64,000 nucleotides of DNA, from contig BCKH01000004.1 in NCBI GenBank assembly GCA_001600555.1, forward strand, positions 4,094,083 to 4,158,082, read 5' to 3'. This document shows positions 32,801-43,335 of the stretch, in pieces. This stretch comes from Albophoma yamanashiensis. Taxonomy: Eukaryota; Ascomycota; Sordariomycetes; Hypocreales; Ophiocordycipitaceae. The position numbers and the translations under genes are program-made. The notes under the pieces were generated by a model. The model saw only the letters and a program-made list of their open reading frames with translations, made no database searches and was not told where the DNA came from. The stretch's first letter is position 1, and each line of letters opens with the position of its first letter.

Positions 32801-35800
32801 GCTTGCGCTGCCAGTTCGTGTCGGGAGGTGCTCCGCGTTCGAGGTCCGCACATTTGTCAATAACGACAACCCCGGGCGGAAGAAGTCCTACATCTTCCTC
32901 TCTGGTTGCAGAGCTGACCTTGGCTGCACCATTGCCCTGAGGGGAGCCACCAACGCGCTGCTTAGCAAGGTGAAGCACATCATGGAGTTCATGGTCTACG
33001 TGGTGTACAACTTGAAACTGGAGACGAGCCTGCTCCGAGACGAGTCCACCGAACCACCCGACGCAGGCGATAGCTCCATGTCGAGCTCCGTTCAAGCCTT
33101 GAACAATAGCCTCAGGTCTTTGAGCTCGGCGAGCGTGACGGAGGGCTCTCGAATCGACCCAGCCCTAGTTGTAAATCAGCCTTCCAGCGACAGCGAGCGG
33201 CCGTCGCAAGTCACCATGGACAGCTCCAGCTTCGAAGGGCCCGATGAGGCTGCAGAGGCTTCGAGTCAATCAGCGCAGCCAGCTGCTGAGCGACCCAAAC
33301 TGGTGTCGCTACACCAGCACCACAGCCACGTTTCTCATGACAGCCAAGTTCCCGACGACGTGCCCATGCCGACTTACTACAGCGACATGGTGGCCAAGTA
33401 TGAAACGAAGATATTATCGGCGTCGCCATATGTCAAGTTCAAGCAGCCCTATCTCTTGATGAAGGCCCGCGAACAGGAGCGGCGGCTCTTGTACCTCCGA
33501 CGTCTTCGGGACCAAGACGCCGTCGAGGAAGACTCGGAACAAGCCGACCCCCAGAGGTTCGTGCTGATAAAGCCAGAGATGGTTGAGAAGATCGGCCAAA
33601 AAGCCCCGAGACAAATCATGGAGGTTCTCCACGCAGTCCACGACGCCGAGTACGACAAGGCGCTTTTCAATTACCAAACTCAGACGCACCAGTGGGAAAC
33701 GTACATACAGGGCAATCTGGACTTGTTCGACCCCTATTCGCACCAGAACATTGTCGTCCTGTACTCCGTCACCTGCACAGAGACAAAGATACCCTGCACA
33801 GAGCCCAGCTTGGTCGCCATCAACTTTTATGACGAACAGCACGTCGACACCGGGATGGATCCGGACTGCACGCTAGGCCAGTACATTGAAGATTTGGCGT
33901 ACAGTAAGAACGACATTTGCAACTCAAACGGCTGTGAGAAGAAGATGGTCGAGCACCACCGAACGTATGTGCACGACCAGTACCGCATCACAGTCTTTGT
34001 GGAGCATGTCTCCAACATGAGTGCCAGGCGCCCCGAACTCGGCGATGGCATCACAATGTGGACGTACTGCAAGATTTGCAAGAAGGACTCGGAGGAGACG
34101 GCCATGTCTGATAACACTTTCAAATACTCATTCGGCAAGTACCTCGAGCTGCTCTACTGGGGCCGGGGTTTGAGGATGAAGGACGTCGCCGACTGCCCCC
34201 ACGACCAACACCAAGACCACGTTCGGTACTTCAACCTCGGAGATTCTCGGATTCGAATCCATTGGGACCCGGTTGACCTCCTCGAGATTGTCGTTCCTCG
34301 AGCTCGGATCACCTGGAAGGTGGTCAACGACCTCAGGCTCAAGAATGAGATCTACACGAAAATGGAGGAACGTTGGAGCAAGTTCATGGCGTCTGTGAGG
34401 GCGAGGCTGAAGAGCATCCGCATCGACAGCGTGCTCCCCGAGAAAGCCGACTCGTGCAAGGCCGAGGTCGAGCGCCTGACCAAGAAGGCTCAGGAGGAGC
34501 AGCCGGCCATCGTCCGCCAGCTACAACGCACATACGTCAAGTCCAAGTACTACGAGGTTGTACCGTTCAACAGGCTGGTCAGAGAGATGTTGGAAAAGGC
34601 TGGCGAATGGGATCAAGCATTCGCAAAGTTTGAAAGCGATTTCTTGGGCGACAAGGACATGCGGCAGTTGACCATGATGCAGCTGAAGAAGATGTTCACG
34701 GACAACGAATCAAAGGAATCCCTGAACTCAACCGAAGGAACGGGCTCGACCGTCGACAGCGACGAGCCGCCCTCTCAAACATTCTCGGAGTCCGAGGATA
34801 AGAGCACTCAACCGACTACGTATGCCGAAACGGGCATGGAAACGAGTGCCACTTCGACGAAGTCTGGCGACGACAGCCTCATCGACGAAAAACAGCACGT
34901 TGACGAAGATGGCAAGGTCAATATACCAGCTGAAGGTGCCATCGAAAGGATCGAGCCTCTCGACCTAGCCAGCTCGCCTCGGGCCACCAAGATCGCCGCG
35001 CCGTTGACAGAGGTGTTGGGCTCCAGCGAGGAGTCGTCAAACATCCCAAGCCCCGCCTTGGTCTCTGCACCCTCGCCCCGTCCTTCTGTGTCTCCAACAG
35101 GGTTTGAGAGCAGCCTCACAGAGTTTGGGGTGGCAGGACAATCTCTGTCGCAGAAGGTAGACCAGATGCGCCGAGAGCAAGCCATGCAAGGCGGACAAGC
35201 AGGCGAGGGTGCTGGCTTGCCAATGGAAACACTACAGCCGGCACCGGATCGGGGATCTGTACGAAAACTGGGTTCCAGCGTCTCACCACCCTTGGCGCGA
35301 GCGACCTCGCAACCTATACGCACGATTTCTCGAGCACAGTCATCGACAGGGAAACCTCCCGGCATCAAGGATGCGAAGCCCGGCGGTGCGGATCCTGATC
35401 AACAGCCTGAAGGATCGATTAAAGTTGATAAGAAGCTCTCTGATCGCCTCGGCCTGACTGCTCTGAAGCATCGTTCCAAGGGGACCACCTCTGGTATCCC
35501 TAGGCTTGTACACAAGAAAAAGGAGTCAAAAGTCTCCACGCTAGCGAGGCATTTCGAGCAGCTCAGCCGCGAGTTTGAAAAGGAACGAATTCGTGACCGC
35601 AAAGCACGAGCGGCCAGCTTGCGGCAGCCTCGAGCGAGACTCCCGAGGACTTCGACGAAGGCCATCGTGCAAGTGTACGACGATGTAAACGAGGCGTTTG
35701 AGGAGCCTCCGCCGTCAGCCGATTTGGCCGTGGATCCTTCATGTCAGCAGAGGCAGACGTGCAGCTCCTCCAACCCCCCCTCCCAGACACCCACAACAGA

Positions 35801-37417
35801 GCTAACGACGGATCAACCGACGGAGCCTCCAACGCCGGTGGAGAAGCCGGAGAGCCAGCAACGTGCAGAGGACCATGACGATACCAGCATCGCCAACACC
35901 AGCCAAGTCGCGTCAGACGACGAGGGCGCCTGCAGCGACGTGGATGCCGGAGTCCCCGACGAGTTTCTTCCAGGCATTAAGGAGCTTGCTGACGCCCTTG
36001 AGCCGAGCATCGAAATCCCGATGGAGCTCCCTAAGCACCAAAAGACCAGTCTCATGAAGTACCTGACGAATTTCTGGGCGGAGAGATCAGCGAGTGGATG
36101 GCCGCCGCTGGAATACCCAGTGAATGCGACCGACCACATCTTTGTCGATTCGGACATCATTGTACGGGAGGACGAGCCGAGCTCTGTGATTGCCTTGGCT
36201 CTCAACAGCGACGACTATCAGGACAAGCTGGCCACGATTAGGCGTGAGGCGCAGGAGACGATGCAGCGAGAGAATGAAGGCGCCGGCGACGTGGCCGTAC
36301 CGAAGGCCCAGGCTGCGTCAGACAGCGCCGACTGGACGGTGAATGAGACAGAGCTCGAGAAGAGTTTACTCCGCGTCACCGGCACACATCTCAAGTATCA
36401 GTTCAAGGAAGGCTCGGCGGTCATGACGTGCAAAATCTTTTATGCAGAGCAATTTGACGCACTGAGACGAAAGTGTGGCGTTGCCGAGCGTATCATCGAG
36501 TCTCTGTCGCGGTGCCTGAAATGGGACTCCAGGGGTGGCAAAACCAAGTCGGTGTTTTTAAAGACGCTAGATGACCGACTGGTGCTCAAGGTGAGCTTCC
36601 TGGCCTCCTGTTTATTTTAACGTTCTTCTGCAGCGTGCTGACCATGAGTAGTCACTCTCGCCCGTGGAGACTTCGGCGTTCTTGAAGTTTGCCCCGGGGT
36701 ACTTTAGCATCATGGCAGAAGCTCTCTTCCACGACTTGCCCTCGGTCATTGCCAAAATGCTGGGCTTCTTCCAGGTCATCATCAAGAACCCACTGACCGG
36801 GACGGACATCAAGCTCGACCTCCTGATCACCGAGAACCTCTTCTACGATCGCTCCCCCACGAGGATTTTCGACTTGAAGGGCTCCATGCGCAACCGCAAG
36901 ATCCAGTCGACCGGGGAGCAGAACGAGGTGCTGTTGGATGAAAACATGGTGGAGTACATTTACGAGTCGCCCCTGTTTGCGCGCGAGCACTCGAAGAAGC
37001 TTCTGAGGGCGTCGGTGTGGAACGACACGCTGTTCTTGGCGCGGCAGGACGTGATGGACTACTCGCTCATGATTGCTGTCGACGAGGAGAGAAAGGAACT
37101 AGTGGTGGGCATCATCGACTGCATCAGGACCTACACTTGGGACAAGAAGCTGGAGAGCTGGATCAAGGACCGTGGCTTCGCAGGTGGTGGCCGCAACAGG
37201 CCCACGGTGACGAGCCCCAAGGAATACAAGTCCCGATTCCGGGAAGCTATGGCGAGGTACGTATTTTGGATCACATGTGTCTCGAAGGAGCGGGTGCTGA
37301 CGATTTGGCAGATATATCCTGCAAGCACCAAACTGCTGGCATTTGTTCAACAATCCGCAGTACCCAACGAACCACGGGCGGGCCAGGTTTGAGGATCCTG
37401 AGATGCAGACACTATAG
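29811..37417 (+). CDS. FAB1: 1-phosphatidylinositol-3-phosphate 5-kinase Fab1/PIKfyve
   Basis: Exons 29811-36590, 36652-37256 and 37312-37417 encode 2496 residues. Introns of 61 nt (GTGAGC/GAGTAG, phase 0) and 55 nt (GTACGT/GGCAG, phase 2) restore LVLK-SLSPVETS and MAR-YILQAPNCW. The FYVE zinc finger at ~429-493 has FWMKDD, RRKHHCRTCG and paired CxxC motifs that bind PI3P. The TCP-1/chaperonin-like region spans ~830-1070, with a Cys-rich region near 1360-1450 (NSNGCEKKM, TYCKICKKD). The PIP kinase domain fills ~2185-2490 with FDLKGSMRNR and DYSLMIAVD. The enzyme makes PI(3,5)P2 on vacuole and endosome membranes. The N-terminal 420 residues are Ser/Thr rich. The start is the first ATG; 13 codons before it lack one. 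Confidence 0.95.
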
Positions 37418-37840
37418 AGCATGCGGTTGTTTGGAAAAGATATGACTTATGACGCGGGGACAAGTATGGCATGTAGCCCGAACTTTGGTTGCGAGAGCGA
37501 TGGCGCAGTTCATCACTGCCGGGGTGGGTTGAGTGGATTGACAGCATCTGCGTAATGCGGAAATGATGCCAAGAAGATGTAGACGATTTTTATGATATCA
37601 CGATAGGAACTGCAACTCGCCGACCGTATGCGTGACTGTCGTCGTCGACGAACTGGGGCTTCAGTGGTTGACGCCGTGCTTGGGGGTCAGATGCCCCACC
37701 GGTGCCACCACAGTCCACGGCTAGGCTCAGGCTCATCGTCCACTGGTGAGCTTTATTTAGTCGGTGACGTTCATCGGCGACAGGCAAGCCGTCTGAGCCA
37801 ACTCTCGTTGCTGCATCGGCTCGGCGTCGCAGATGCGCAA
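37418..37840. other. Short region between FAB1 and MDM12
   Basis: It holds the FAB1 3' UTR and MDM12 promoter on the same strand. The MDM12 frame stays open to 37628, but the family N-terminus fixes the start at 37841. Nothing else was seen. Confidence 0.55.
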
Positions 37841-39118
37841 ATGTCCATTGACCTCAACTGGGAGACGCTGACGAGCGGCCCCGATGGCGACGCGCTCGCG
37901 GAGCGCATCCGCACCTTCGTGCACGACAAGTTCCAGACGGTGCAGCTGCCGCGCTTCATCCGCTCCGTCAACGTGCACGGCTTCGACTTCGGCACCGTTG
38001 CGCCGGAGCTGGAGCTCAAGGACATAACCGACCCGCTGCCGGACTTCTACGAGCAGGAGCTGGACGACGACGAGAGCGACGAGGATGACGACGGGCGCGC
38101 CGAGCTGGCCGAGAGGGAGAAGCTCGCCATCGGGCTCGGGGCGCGGCGGCGGCCGCCCGCGGAGCTGAGGACGGCGCTGAGGAACGAGATGGGCGGCCAC
38201 CACGACATGGGGAGCCCCTTTCTGGGCACGTCGACGCCGGGCATCCTGGGCGGGCCGGGGCTCAACTACTTCCAGAGCCACCTGGGGACGGGCACGCACA
38301 CGCCGCTCGCCGCCGTCGCGGGCGCGCACCTGGGCAACAGCGCCTGGATGAGCTCCATGACGCTCGACTCGTACGCGTCGGCGCCCTCGCCCGCGCCCGC
38401 CGGCCACAGCCGCCAGCCGTCGCAGAGCAGCATCCTGTCCGTGGACAACTTCGCGCGCGGGCTCGACCCCCAGCAGTCGCTGCGCGAGAAGTCGAGCGTG
38501 TCGACGCTGGCGCCCACCTCGGTCGGCACGTCGCGGCCGCCGACGAGGGACCCGGGGTTCGGCGAGTCGGCTGTCGAGGACGACGATGACGACGACGAGG
38601 CAGCGGCAGCGGCGGCGCAGGCGGACGCGGATGACGCGCCCGCGCCGCTGCGGAGGGAGCCGCGCGTCGAGGACGTGCAGGCCGTCTTCCGGATACGCTA
38701 CTCCGGGGATATACGGCTCAACCTGACGGCGGAGATCCTGCTCGACTACCCCATGCCGAGCTTCGTGGGCATCCCGCTGAAGCTCAATATCACGGGCCTG
38801 TCCTTCGACGGCGTCGGCGTGCTCGCCAACATCAGAAAGCGCGTGCACTTTTGCTTCCTGAGCCCCGAGGACGCCGTCGCCGCCGTGGGCGCCGACGAAC
38901 CGGCGGCCGAGGGCGAGGAGCAGGACACCCGGAAACACAGAGGCAGGCTTGGCGGTTTGCTGCAGGAGATCAAGGTCGAGAGCGAGATTGGCGAGCGGGA
39001 CGGGAAGAAGCAGAGCTTGAAGAACGTGGGCAAGGTGGAGAGGTTCGTGCTCGAGCAGGTGAGGAGGATCTTCGAAGAGGAGCTTGTGTACCCAAGCTTC
39101 TGGACGTTCTTGGTGTAA
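37841..39118 (+). CDS. MDM12: ERMES subunit Mdm12
   Basis: A single exon encodes 425 residues starting MSIDLNWETLTSGPDGDALA, the family-typical N-terminus. The SMP lipid-transfer domain is split by insertions: the first part (residues 1-75) contains FIRSVNVHGFDFGTVAPELELKDI and DPLPDFYE, and the last part (~285-425) contains VFRIRYSGDIRLNLTAEILLDYPMP (in part: DIRLNLTAEILLDYP), FVGIPLKLNITGLSFDG and the end VYPSFWTFLV. Between them are an acidic stretch, a Ser/Pro-rich linker and a run of D followed by A (residues ~245-270). Mdm12 sits at ER-mitochondria contacts, bridging Mmm1 and Mdm10/Mdm34 and carrying phospholipids. The ATG at 37841 is preceded by CGCAA. Long frames on the opposite strand are composition shadows. 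Confidence 0.95.
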   Translation: MSIDLNWETLTSGPDGDALAERIRTFVHDKFQTVQLPRFIRSVNVHGFDFGTVAPELELKDITDPLPDFYEQELDDDESDEDDDGRAELAEREKLAIGLGARRRPPAELRTALRNEMGGHHDMGSPFLGTSTPGILGGPGLNYFQSHLGTGTHTPLAAVAGAHLGNSAWMSSMTLDSYASAPSPAPAGHSRQPSQSSILSVDNFARGLDPQQSLREKSSVSTLAPTSVGTSRPPTRDPGFGESAVEDDDDDDEAAAAAAQADADDAPAPLRREPRVEDVQAVFRIRYSGDIRLNLTAEILLDYPMPSFVGIPLKLNITGLSFDGVGVLANIRKRVHFCFLSPEDAVAAVGADEPAAEGEEQDTRKHRGRLGGLLQEIKVESEIGERDGKKQSLKNVGKVERFVLEQVRRIFEEELVYPSFWTFLV

Positions 39119-39258
39119 TTGAATGGCTGGTACAGGGCTGGCCGGGTATGCTAACATCGCAATGCCTCGCCCTCAATCTACTTGTAACGAAACGACCTCG
39201 CTGCTCCAACTCCCGCTATGAAACTCTGCGTGCCAAAACGCGACTCATCCCATCAACC

Positions 39259-40123
39259 TCATGTCAATGTCCGCCTGAATCCCTGGTACGCCTGCTGAAT
39301 GTCCAGCTCCAGCTCGCGCGCCTGCTGCTCGCCCAGCTCCTCGGTGGCCTTCATCTGGTTCAGCGTGATGAGCCACTGGACGATCTTGCCACGGCTGTCA
39401 AAGTCCTGGTCCGTGACGCGGTTGACCGACTGGATCACGTCGGACAGCAGCGGGTGGAGCTGGTCCTTGGAGAGCATCCCGAGCTTGACGGCGTCGAGGA
39501 AGGTGATGAACTCCTGCGTCGCCTCGAGGATGAGCACGCCGCTCGTGTTGTTGGTGGAGGCGGGGGCCGCAGCCGAGGAGGAGGAGGCTGTGACGGTCGT
39601 CGAGGGCATGCCGACGCGGAGGCGCTCTGTTGCGCGGGGGGCTTCGAGCTGGATGACGTTAGCGACACACGTCCCGGTTGCGCCGTTGCAGAAGAATCGC
39701 TTCTCCATGCCAAGGGGAGGGCGGAACGAGCTGAGCTGTAACATACGTCCCACTTGGCCTTGAACTCCTCGAAGCCCTCGAACTCGCGTGCTATCGTCTC
39801 GTCGGCCAGCAGCGCCTTGTACTGGCGCAGCGAGCGCTCGCAAATCTCGGTGTACTCGGCCTCGGGGATCGCATCTTTGAGGAAGGCCTTTTCGAGCTCG
39901 TCGAGGGTGACGATGATGCTGAAGAGCTCGGCGAGGGAGTCGTGCAAGTCACGCTCGGCGCGGGTGCTCGTGAGCTTGACTTCCTGCACGGGGGGTCAGC
40001 GGACGGACGCGCGCAGGGATCGGGACGAGCCAGACGCACCTCGTCGAGGTTGATTGTCGCGGAGAGGCTGGTGTTGGGCACGTAGCTATGCGGCGTCGGC
40101 GCATAGCCTTGTCGGGGCATCAT
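39259..40123 (-). CDS. VPS28: ESCRT-I subunit Vps28
   Basis: Exons 40123-40040, 39983-39747 and 39648-39259 encode 236 residues. Introns of 56 nt (GTGCGT/GTGCAG) and 98 nt (GTATGT/ATCCAG) are both phase 0 and join NLDE-EVKLTST and KAKWD-LEAPRATE. The N-terminal core (EVKLTSTRAERDLHDSLAEL, LDELEKAFLKDAI, YTEICERSLRQYKAL) is the helical hairpin that assembles with Vps23 and Vps37. The C-terminal four-helix domain (FITFLDAVKLGMLSKDQLHP, WLITLNQMKATEELGEQQ, LDIQQAYQGFRRTL) binds ESCRT-II. Vps28 acts at endosomes in sorting ubiquitinated cargo. Two ATGs stand side by side at the start; either may be used. Length is normal. Confidence 0.93.
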
Positions 40124-40447
40124 GGTGGCGGATTGCGGTGCTGCATCGAGCTCGTGGTCAAGATGTCGCCGTTGCTTCGATGCCCGCCAAGGTTACCTGT
40201 AGTGCCTCAGCGCACCCTCGGTGCGGGTGCCTGCTAATGGCGGCGGGGCCATGATGTCGACGGGGCAGAATCCCCCCACCGCCTGCCGCTTGCGCGGCCA
40301 CGCTGCTATCGATAGTGACACGCTCGAAAATTTTTGGCGATGCCTCAATTGGCTGCAGCAGCTGCTTGCTGGTCGTGGAACCAACCTCATCACCAGCGAT
40401 TCCTGCCAATTCCTCACTCACCGCGGCAGTGGTGAAAGTCGGTCGCC
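40124..40447. other. Divergent promoter of VPS28 and NOC2
   Basis: A 324-bp shared upstream region separates two housekeeping genes read outward. No further gene or obvious regulatory repeat was seen. Confidence 0.55.
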
Positions 40448-42814
40448 ATGGCACCCGGCAAGAAGAACCTCAAGGCGACGAAGAAGTTCGAGAAGAGGCA
40501 TCTGACGGGCGTCCTCGATAAGAGAAAGGCCAACGCGAAGATCAAGCAGCGCCACCAGATCCAGGAGAAGAAGAAGTCGAAGCGCAGCAAGGATGCCGAG
40601 TTCTACAAGGGCGGCAAGGACGGCGAGGATGGCGAGGATGAGAAGCCCAAGAAGACTGTCGCCCCCAAGGGAAAGAAGGTCAACGAGATGAGCGTCGACG
40701 ACTTCTTCCAGGGCGGCTTCGACGACATCATCGACAAGAAGGACGCCAAGGCGGGCAAGCTCGGCAAGCGGAAGCGCAGCGAGCCCAAGAAGGACGCCGA
40801 GAACAGCGAAGACTCGGAGATCGACATCACCGAGCACCCCGTCGCGAGCGACAGCGAGGACGATGGCGAGGACGGCGGCGAGGACGGCCACGGCATGAGC
40901 AAGGAGACCATGGACGCCCTGGCGGAGAAGGACCCCGAGTTCTACAAGTTCCTGAAGGAGAACGACCCCGACGCCCTGGACTTCGACGACGACGCCGACC
41001 TCGCAGAGGTTGACGAGCTCAGCGCCGGCGAGGAGTCGGCCGACGACGACGAGCAGCCCAAGAAGAAGAGGAAGAAGGCCAAGCAAGCCGAGGACGAGGA
41101 GGAGGAACCCGCGCAGAGCAACGAGCTGACGCGCGCGACGGTCGCCTCGTGGCGGAAAGCCATGGCCGAGAAGCACTCCCTGCGGGCGGCCAGGCAGGTC
41201 GTCCTCGCGTTCCGCTGCGCCGCGCACCTCAACGAGGACGACATCGACGAGGACAGCTCGCAGCGCTACGCCATCAACAGCCCCGAGGTCTTCAACGACG
41301 TGCTCGTCCTGGCGCTCAAGGAGATCCCCGTCGTCATGAACCACCACCTCCCCGTCAAGGAGTCGGCCGCGGGCAAGGTCTACGTGCAGACCGAGTCCAA
41401 GAAGTTCCGCACGCTGTCGCTGCTGCTCAAGTCGTACACCTCGTCCATCATGCACCTGCTCGGCACCCTCTCCGACGACCGCACGCTCAAGCTGACGCTG
41501 TCGTCGCTCACCCCGATCCTGCCCTACCTGCTCTCCTTCAAGAAGCTCATCAAGGCGCTGGCCAAGGCCGTCGTCAACTTCTGGGCCCAGCCCGCCAGCA
41601 CCGAGACGACGCGCATCACCGCCTTCCTCGTCCTGCGCCGGCTCGTCGTCATCGGCGACAAGGGCATCCGCGAGACGGTGCTCAAGGCCACGTACCAGGG
41701 CCTCGTCCAGGGCTGCCGCGTCACCAACCACAACACCATCCAGGGCATCAACCTCATGAAGAACTCGGCCGCCGAGCTCTGGGGCATCGACCCGGCCGTC
41801 GGCTACACCACGGCCTTCACCTTCATCCGCCAGCTCGCCATCCACCTGCGCAACAGCATCGTCCACAACAAGAACGACTCGTTCCGCATGGTCTACAACT
41901 GGCAGTTCACCCACTCGCTCGACTTCTGGTCCTGCGTCCTGGCCGAGCACTGCAGCCCCCTCAAGGAGGCCGAGGCGGGCAAGGAGAGCCAGCTCAGGCT
42001 CCTCGTCTACCCGCTCGTCCAGGTCACCCTCGGCGCCATGCGGCTCATCCCCACGTCCCTGTACTTCCCCCTCCGCTTCCACCTCGTCCGCTCCCTGCTC
42101 CGCACCTCCCGCGCCACCGGCACCTACATCCCCCTCGCGTCCCCGCTGCTCGAGGTGCTCTCCTCGGCGGAGATGAAGAAGCCGCCCAAGGCCACGACCC
42201 TCAAGGCCTTCGACTTCGCCGTCGCCTACAAGGCCCCCAAGTCGTACCTCCGCACGCGCGTCTACCAGGACGGCGTCGGCGAGCAGGTCGTCGAGCTGCT
42301 CGGCGAGTTCATGCTCCTCTGGGGCACCTCGGTCGCCTTCCCCGAGCTCGCCCTCCCCGTCATCATCCAGCTCAAGCGCTGGCTCAAGCAGTCGCGCTCG
42401 CGCTCCCAGGGCAACAAGAACGCCAAGATGGGCGCCCAGCTCGTCCTGCTCGTCCAGAAGCTTGAGGCCAACGCCCGCTTCATCGAGGAGCGCCGCGCCA
42501 AGGTCGACTTCGCGCCCAGGGACCGCGCCCAGGTCGACGCCTTCCTCAAGGACTTCGACGCGGCCAAGACGCCCCTCGGCGCCTACGTCGTCGGCCAGCG
42601 CGTCGCGAGGGCCGAGAAGGCCAAGATGTTCGAGGAGGCGCGCAAGGAGGACGAGCGCAAGAGGAAGGAGGACGAGCGGGCCGATGCCGACGCCGACAGC
42701 GACGATGACATGGTTGTGGATGAGGACTACGGGAGCGACAATGAGGACGACGAGGACGACGAGGAGGTGGATGTGGAAGAGGACGATGAAGATGAGGAGG
42801 ATGACGAAGAGTAG
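40448..42814 (+). CDS. NOC2: Nucleolar complex protein 2 (60S ribosome assembly)
   Basis: A single exon encodes 788 residues from the ATG at 40448 (GTCGCCATGG, strong context). The N-terminus is strongly basic (KKNLKATKKFEKRHL, KANAKIKQRHQIQEKKKSK), followed by acidic blocks and DEMSVDDFFQGGFDDI-like segments. The Noc2 HEAT-like region runs from ~230 to 690, with FNDVLVLALKEIP, IRQLAIHLRN, VYNWQFTHSLDFWSCVLAEHC and YPLVQVTLGAMRLIP as typical parts. The C-terminus is again acidic (DEDDEEDDEE). Noc2 pairs with Noc1 and Noc3 during early and intermediate pre-60S maturation in nucleolus and nucleoplasm. Codon use is extremely C-ending, which creates very long shadow frames in two other frames. 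Length and order fit the family. Confidence 0.93.
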   Translation: MAPGKKNLKATKKFEKRHLTGVLDKRKANAKIKQRHQIQEKKKSKRSKDAEFYKGGKDGEDGEDEKPKKTVAPKGKKVNEMSVDDFFQGGFDDIIDKKDAKAGKLGKRKRSEPKKDAENSEDSEIDITEHPVASDSEDDGEDGGEDGHGMSKETMDALAEKDPEFYKFLKENDPDALDFDDDADLAEVDELSAGEESADDDEQPKKKRKKAKQAEDEEEEPAQSNELTRATVASWRKAMAEKHSLRAARQVVLAFRCAAHLNEDDIDEDSSQRYAINSPEVFNDVLVLALKEIPVVMNHHLPVKESAAGKVYVQTESKKFRTLSLLLKSYTSSIMHLLGTLSDDRTLKLTLSSLTPILPYLLSFKKLIKALAKAVVNFWAQPASTETTRITAFLVLRRLVVIGDKGIRETVLKATYQGLVQGCRVTNHNTIQGINLMKNSAAELWGIDPAVGYTTAFTFIRQLAIHLRNSIVHNKNDSFRMVYNWQFTHSLDFWSCVLAEHCSPLKEAEAGKESQLRLLVYPLVQVTLGAMRLIPTSLYFPLRFHLVRSLLRTSRATGTYIPLASPLLEVLSSAEMKKPPKATTLKAFDFAVAYKAPKSYLRTRVYQDGVGEQVVELLGEFMLLWGTSVAFPELALPVIIQLKRWLKQSRSRSQGNKNAKMGAQLVLLVQKLEANARFIEERRAKVDFAPRDRAQVDAFLKDFDAAKTPLGAYVVGQRVARAEKAKMFEEARKEDERKRKEDERADADADSDDDMVVDEDYGSDNEDDEDDEEVDVEEDDEDEEDDEE

Positions 42815-43335
42815 ACACGCATTAATACATTGCGACTCAGACCTTAGACCAAATCAAGGATACCTATTTTTCCGTTCCATAGTTTTTCGCTCGGCTCAGT
42901 CACGCACACAATCACTCAGATGGTCCGTCTCCGCTCGCGCCATGTACGTCGAGTTCAGTTCAGCCAGTGCGAAATCAAGTCATCATTTCATACTCATTCT
43001 CACTCCGCAGCCCACGCGAGAGCGAGCCTAGTAATACAACGCCTCCTCACGGGCAAAAACTCACACGCCCACGCCGCAGCAACCTTTTTCGCCAGCCCGA
43101 CCGCCAGAAGTACAAACCAGTCTGGAGAGGAAAAGGAGCGCGCGGCCAAGCTTGTTGCTGCCCGAAGTCCAACACGAATCCAAACACACTACCCTTTTCC
43201 GAAACGTTGAAAGAGGGGGCAAATACCCCAGATGGAACCTAGAACGCCATTCCATGTGATTCCGTGCAAGCCGACTCAAACGCCCGTGCCAGAACGCGCA
43301 GTCTTATGCCAAATGAAGCAGAGGGGGAAAGAGGA
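42815..43335. other. Convergent intergenic region
   Basis: The 3' flanks of NOC2 and the Ppc89-like gene meet here. Short frames have no resemblance to proteins. Confidence 0.5.

Noticed and set aside
37757..39157. 466-codon minus-strand frame opposite MDM12
   Set aside because: The plus strand encodes Mdm12; the opposite frame is arginine-rich shadow sequence.
40418..42082. 554-codon frame on the minus strand opposite NOC2
   Set aside because: It is a shadow of the extreme C-ending codon use of NOC2; its Leu/Val/Asp/Glu-rich repetitive composition matches no family, whereas the plus strand encodes a clear Noc2.
41149..42465. 438-codon alternative plus-strand frame within NOC2
   Set aside because: Its composition is almost only R, P, H, A, Q and G, a typical frame-shift shadow.
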